A stretch of 54,954 nt of DNA from Candidatus Aminicenantes bacterium JdFR-78. GTDB taxonomy: Bacteria; Acidobacteriota; Aminicenantia; JdFR-78. The stretch is taken from NCBI GenBank assembly GCA_002010665.1, contig MTON01000024.1, positions 5,726 through 60,679 on the forward strand, in the 5' to 3' direction. A program made the translations under genes and the position numbers. Shown in pieces: positions 51,840-54,954 of the stretch; the stretch's first letter is position 1, and every line of letters begins with the position of its first letter. The notes under the pieces are model-generated. The model did no database searches. It was given only the letters and a program-made list of their open reading frames with translations, and was not told the DNA's origin.

Positions 51840-51883
51840 TTTTACAAAATTTTTACAAAATTTTTACATTTTCGTGACAATTT
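51840..51883 (+). promoter_or_regulatory. Tandem 11-base repeats, probable OmpR-family operator
   Basis: TTTTACAAAAT (51840-51850), TTTTACAAAAT (51851-51861) and TTTTACATTTT (51862-51872) follow one another without a gap; a degenerate fourth unit starting CGTGACA (51873-51879) keeps ACA in the same phase. A TATATT that could serve as -10 lies at 51900-51905, just before the ATG at 51911. The period of 11 bases is that of PhoB-type boxes. Confidence 0.55.
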
Positions 51884-51910
51884 TTTATATTTATTGCTTT
51901 ATATTTATAA

Positions 51911-52423
51911 ATGATGAGAAAGAAAATAGTCATTCTTATTGCGTTACTTGTTTTGTTTAATGGTTACTGCTTGTTTGGAGAAAAAGTTGATACCAATAAG
52001 TTATTTCAGAAAATTGATATTTATAGAAAATTAGCTGATAAAAAAATAGAAAAAGTTTTTAAATATTGCTCTGTTTTTAATACAGATATAAACAAAATTG
52101 CTTCTCTGATCGGTGAGTATAAATTAATTTTTAACCTCGAATTAAAATATATTTACCGTGCAAAAGCCAATGGTATTTTTTTGAAAAAAGAGGATTTTTA
52201 TAAAATTGAACTCTCTGCCCGGAAAAATATTGAAGCACTAAGTATTCTTTTAAATATAGCTCCGAAGGAGGTTCATTCCTTGTTAAGGGAGGCGTTAAAT
52301 TTGACTCAAAAAGGAAGAATAAATTTTATAACATTTTTTACAGAGTTAAATTCAGATAAAGGAAAAAATTCATTAAAATCGATAAATTTAAATGAGATAC
52401 TCCGTGAAGGAGGAGACAAATGA
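51911..52423 (+). CDS. Secreted small protein of unknown function, in two-component locus
   Basis: I recognise no family. The 170 residues begin with a signal peptide (KKIVILIALLVLFNGYCLFG), so the mature protein is in the periplasm or outside. The body is alpha-helical and Lys-rich, with hydrophobic heptad-like stretches (FNLELKYIYRAK, NIEALSILLNIAPKEVHSLL), so a helical bundle is likely. No Cys-Cys, catalytic or metal motif is seen. There is no Shine-Dalgarno; ATG codons at 51911 and 51914 are both possible. The operator-like repeats end some 30 bases upstream, and the stop overlaps the FecR-like gene by four bases (ATGA), so both are made together under probable control of the response regulator. 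Confidence 0.75.
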   Translation: MMRKKIVILIALLVLFNGYCLFGEKVDTNKLFQKIDIYRKLADKKIEKVFKYCSVFNTDINKIASLIGEYKLIFNLELKYIYRAKANGIFLKKEDFYKIELSARKNIEALSILLNIAPKEVHSLLREALNLTQKGRINFITFFTELNSDKGKNSLKSINLNEILREGGDK

Positions 52424-54336
52424 GAAAAAAATGTATTTTAATTTTTTCTATTATTTTGATTTTAACGCCATTGTTAATTTACTCTTTTAATGAGGAAAAA
52501 TACTATTTTGGTTATATAACCTATACCGAGAAAGGCTGTAAAATAAAAAGGAGTTCTTCGCCACAGTTTGAGGAAGTTATATTAAATTTTCCTGTAATTC
52601 CAAGAGATGAGATTTATACCTCAAAGGGCAGATGCGAGATTCAATTTGATAATGGAACAATAGTCAGACTTGATAAGAATACAGAATTAAAAATTGAAAC
52701 AATTATGGCACAAAGCCTGACTTCAAGGTGGAAGATAACAACACTCCTTTTGAATAGAGGAAAAGTTTATGTAATGAACAGAAATTATAATAGAGAGCTT
52801 TTTCAATTTATCACTCCAAACACCGCAATTAAATTAAAAGATGATTCAGTATCCAAGATAGAGGTAAATGAAAGAGGAGAGACATATTTTCAAGTTATAA
52901 AGGGGAAGGGTTATATTCAATATGGACCGAGTGAGAAAGAATTGAAGAAAGTTGAAGTTAAAAAATCGGAAAGGGTATTTGTAAATTCAAATCATAGATT
53001 AATTTCGCGAGAATTGGTAATTGATAGTGACTTTGATTTATGGAATGAAATTATGAATGAACATTTTAAAGAAATTCACTTTGGGAGAAGTAAAGTGCCT
53101 GAGCCTATTTATAGATACCCGAGGGCAGTTATTTACTTTGCACAGAAATATTCGAGCATGTACGGTGAGTGGATTTATACTGATTTATTTGGATATGTGT
53201 GGAGACCATATTACAGTAATTATTATCCCAGCGGATGGATGCCTTATAGATACGGGCGCTGGGTTCTTATTAATGGAGAGTTGTTCTGGGTTCCTGCAGA
53301 ACCGTGGGGATGGGTTCCTTATCATTTCGGTGTATGGCACTGGACAGAAAAATGGGGCTGGATCTGGATTCCTGGGAGTGCTTTTCATTATGGCATGGTT
53401 GATTGGTTCTATTCGGGTTTATACATTGGATGGAGACCATGGACATTATGGGATTACTGGTTCTGGTATGGATACTGGTCATATCCTGATTACTATTACT
53501 GGTATGCCTGGTATTATAGCAGATATGAAAACATACCGGGAGAGGAAGTTTCTGTTCCTTATAAAAGGCGTATAAGACAAAGGATTAGTAAGGAGGAATT
53601 AAAAAGTCCAAAGAGAAAGCCGTATAAATTGCCAGAGGAATATAAAAAAATCGTTAAAAACTTAATTTTCTCTTCCAACGAAATCAAAAAGACTATTCTT
53701 CACCCTCCACACCTGATTGTAAATCAATATCTATTCATTAAGAAAACTGATATATTATCGCCAGAATTATCAAAGAAGGTAATTCCATATTCTGAGGCAA
53801 AGGATAAAATAAAAATAAATCCACTTGGTAAAATTTTTAAAAAACAGGTCTTTTCGAGTTTTCTTGTGAAAAGAATCGCACAATTACAGTTAATAAACTC
53901 CATTATCTATTCGAATGAGAGAACTGAATCATATCAAAAGATACCGGAGAGTTTAGATATAGGGAAACGCATGAAAGAAGCGTCTAAAAAAAGTAATCGT
54001 GGAGATAATAAACAGAATATATCTATTTCTCTGAGAGAATTTTTAGATGTAATGCCTGAAATATCAAAGGAAAAATCTTTAACTAAAAATAGAATTCCCT
54101 CTTCGCGAATGAGATTTAGAGACTGGAATCCAGATATAAGATGGGCTCTCAGAAGAGGTATAAATATTGTATATTCAAGTCGTACAAATGAAATTATTTG
54201 TCCTTCTATTGGTATCTCATCAAGAACTGTTTCAAGTGGTGGAAGTTATTCAGGCAGAGGTACTTATCGTTCAACGTCATCTCGGGGAATTGGGAGAGAA
54301 CATTCCTTGAGGACAGGGAAGAATGATAATAAGTAA
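52420..54336 (+). CDS. FecR-domain, tryptophan/tyrosine-rich envelope protein (DUF6600-like)
   Basis: Exported protein of 638 residues: signal peptide (CILIFSIILILTPLLIYSF), then a FecR-like beta domain at about 40-190 (IPRDEIYTSKGRCEIQFDNG, VRLDKNTELKIE, LLLNRGKVYVM). Residues about 220-375 are a dense aromatic region resembling DUF6600: about 21 Trp in 117 residues, e.g. WVPAEPWGWVPYHFGVWHW. The remainder is basic and repeats nothing clear, ending in a Ser/Gly/Arg-rich tail (SSGGSYSGRGTYRSTSSRG). No anti-sigma helix or ECF sigma partner is present, so it is not a classical FecR regulator; a structural or surface role is more likely. GGAGGAG lies ahead of the ATG, which overlaps the preceding stop. 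Confidence 0.85.
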   Translation: MRKKCILIFSIILILTPLLIYSFNEEKYYFGYITYTEKGCKIKRSSSPQFEEVILNFPVIPRDEIYTSKGRCEIQFDNGTIVRLDKNTELKIETIMAQSLTSRWKITTLLLNRGKVYVMNRNYNRELFQFITPNTAIKLKDDSVSKIEVNERGETYFQVIKGKGYIQYGPSEKELKKVEVKKSERVFVNSNHRLISRELVIDSDFDLWNEIMNEHFKEIHFGRSKVPEPIYRYPRAVIYFAQKYSSMYGEWIYTDLFGYVWRPYYSNYYPSGWMPYRYGRWVLINGELFWVPAEPWGWVPYHFGVWHWTEKWGWIWIPGSAFHYGMVDWFYSGLYIGWRPWTLWDYWFWYGYWSYPDYYYWYAWYYSRYENIPGEEVSVPYKRRIRQRISKEELKSPKRKPYKLPEEYKKIVKNLIFSSNEIKKTILHPPHLIVNQYLFIKKTDILSPELSKKVIPYSEAKDKIKINPLGKIFKKQVFSSFLVKRIAQLQLINSIIYSNERTESYQKIPESLDIGKRMKEASKKSNRGDNKQNISISLREFLDVMPEISKEKSLTKNRIPSSRMRFRDWNPDIRWALRRGINIVYSSRTNEIICPSIGISSRTVSSGGSYSGRGTYRSTSSRGIGREHSLRTGKNDNK

Positions 54337-54345
54337 TTCTAAATA

Positions 54346-54954
54346 TTAGAACCGTTTAATAAGAGTTATCATTTCTTTGACAGCCTGTTCAAATCCAACG
54401 AAAACTGAGCGAGCTACTATTGCAAAACCAATGCTTAATTCCTCTATTTCTCGTATCTCAGTTATGGGAGAGACATTGTGATAATCTAGTCCATGTCCTG
54501 CCACAACCTTTAAACCAATTCTGCGAGCAAAACTTGCTGCTTCTTTTATTTTTTCAAGTTCTTTAACTTGTTCTTCCCCTTTACTTTCCGAATATTTTCC
54601 TGTATTGATTTCAATAGTTGGAGCACCTATTTTATGTGCTGCTTTTATTTGTTCTAAATCTGCATCTATAAAAAGACTTACCTCAATTTTCGCTTGAAGC
54701 AAATCTTGTACAAATCCTCTTAGATTTTCCTCGTTTAAAACAACATCCAATCCTCCTTCTGTTGTGATTTCTTCTTCTCTCTCAGGAACCAAAGTAACCA
54801 TATCTGGATGGTAAGTTAAAGCAATTCTTTTCATTTCCAGAGTTGGTGCCATTTCGAGATTTAATTTGGTTTTAACTACTTTTTTCAATATTTCTAAATC
54901 TCTTTCCTGTATGTGTCTTCTATCACCTCTAAGATGTATAACAATTGAATCAGC
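54346..54954 (-). CDS. pdxJ: Pyridoxine 5'-phosphate synthase, partial (5' end outside window)
   Basis: Condenses 1-deoxyxylulose-5-phosphate with 3-amino-1-hydroxyacetone phosphate to pyridoxine phosphate in the DXP-dependent vitamin B6 route. The frame continues through the right edge: before the first internal Met the codons read IVIHLRGDRRHIQERDLEI, which matches the conserved HLREDRRHI block, so the annotated start must lie beyond 54954. TLVPEREEEITTEGGLDV (catalytic Glu region), VSLFIDADLEQI, and APTIEINTGKYSE are family motifs; the final GHGLDYHNV and IGFAIVARSVFVG complete the barrel. About 203 of 240 residues are present. It is convergent with the FecR-like gene, nine bases between the stops. 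Confidence 0.95.
   Translation of the reverse strand, partial: ADSIVIHLRGDRRHIQERDLEILKKVVKTKLNLEMAPTLEMKRIALTYHPDMVTLVPEREEEITTEGGLDVVLNEENLRGFVQDLLQAKIEVSLFIDADLEQIKAAHKIGAPTIEINTGKYSESKGEEQVKELEKIKEAASFARRIGLKVVAGHGLDYHNVSPITEIREIEELSIGFAIVARSVFVGFEQAVKEMITLIKRF

Noticed and set aside
53057..53575. Long plus-strand frame of 172 residues plus two minus-strand frames inside the aromatic region
   Set aside because: Trp codons (TGG/CCA) suppress stops in the other frames. These shadow frames have no start signals or known motifs.
52420..54336. FecR-like protein considered as a sigma-factor regulator
   Set aside because: No short N-terminal cytoplasmic anti-sigma domain and no ECF sigma gene nearby; it has a plain signal peptide.

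Overview
The window comes from an AT-rich (roughly two-thirds A+T by eye), densely packed Gram-negative bacterial chromosome. The Gram-negative reading rests on a predicted outer-membrane barrel, a LolA-like periplasmic protein, an RlpA lipoprotein and several exported hydrolases. Core genes (smc, HU, metG, folE, radC, pdxJ, two tRNAs) show it is chromosomal. Phages, insertion sequences, CRISPR arrays and plasmid genes are absent. The mix of a LeuCD-type aconitase, an archaeal-type fructose-1,6-bisphosphate aldolase/phosphatase, a propeller-type hybrid histidine kinase, exported S9 and GH20 hydrolases and a FecR/DUF6600-like protein would suit an anaerobic, possibly thermophilic, organism of the Acidobacteriota/Aminicenantes kind. 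That placement is an inference and is weak.

Layout. 1-2246: end of a PfkB sugar kinase and a LysM lytic transglycosylase. 2265-7786: a TCA-cycle block (two-subunit aconitase-type hydratase, malate dehydrogenase, fumarase beta, succinyl-CoA synthetase) behind a good sigma70-like promoter. 7851-11716: an AlkD-like glycosylase facing a GH20 hexosaminidase plus an SDR epimerase. 11793-16639 (minus): a five-gene envelope transport operon of LolA-like protein, two FtsX/LolC-type permeases, ATPase and barrel, preceded by tRNA-Glu. 16953-21427: M24 peptidase, sodium/solute symporter, RlpA and a histone-deacetylase-family protein. 21511-26549: TetR, patatin, SPASM radical SAM enzyme and S9 peptidase. 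26552-30631 (minus): a 1359-residue hybrid histidine kinase. 30771-37572 (minus): smc, purine nucleoside phosphorylase, B12-type radical SAM, SpoU methyltransferase and HU, joined by overlaps. 37629-43046: tRNA-Thr, then sirtuin, radC, larC, folE and metG. 44194-49058 (minus): FBP aldolase/phosphatase, Nudix, Ntn hydrolase, GH130 and GT4. 49160-54336: a histidine kinase/OmpR pair followed by a small secreted protein and a FecR-like, tryptophan-rich envelope protein. The right edge cuts pdxJ.

How it works together. The TCA block and the FBP aldolase/phosphatase point to a metabolism running organic acids up to sugar phosphates, with the GH130/GT4 pair possibly handling a mannose-containing glycan. 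Exported GH20 and S9 enzymes, the M24 peptidase and the symporter point to use of amino sugars and peptides. Several -35/-10 pairs with 17-base spacing can be read directly, so normal housekeeping promoters are in use. No convincing intrinsic terminator was seen.

Best candidates for new biology are: (1) the HK-RR-secreted protein-FecR/W-rich locus, with tandem 11-base repeats directly after the regulator gene; (2) the TetR-patatin-radical SAM operon with a direct-repeat candidate operator; (3) the LolA-like/ABC/barrel operon; and (4) the layered promoter and palindrome region ahead of the hybrid kinase.
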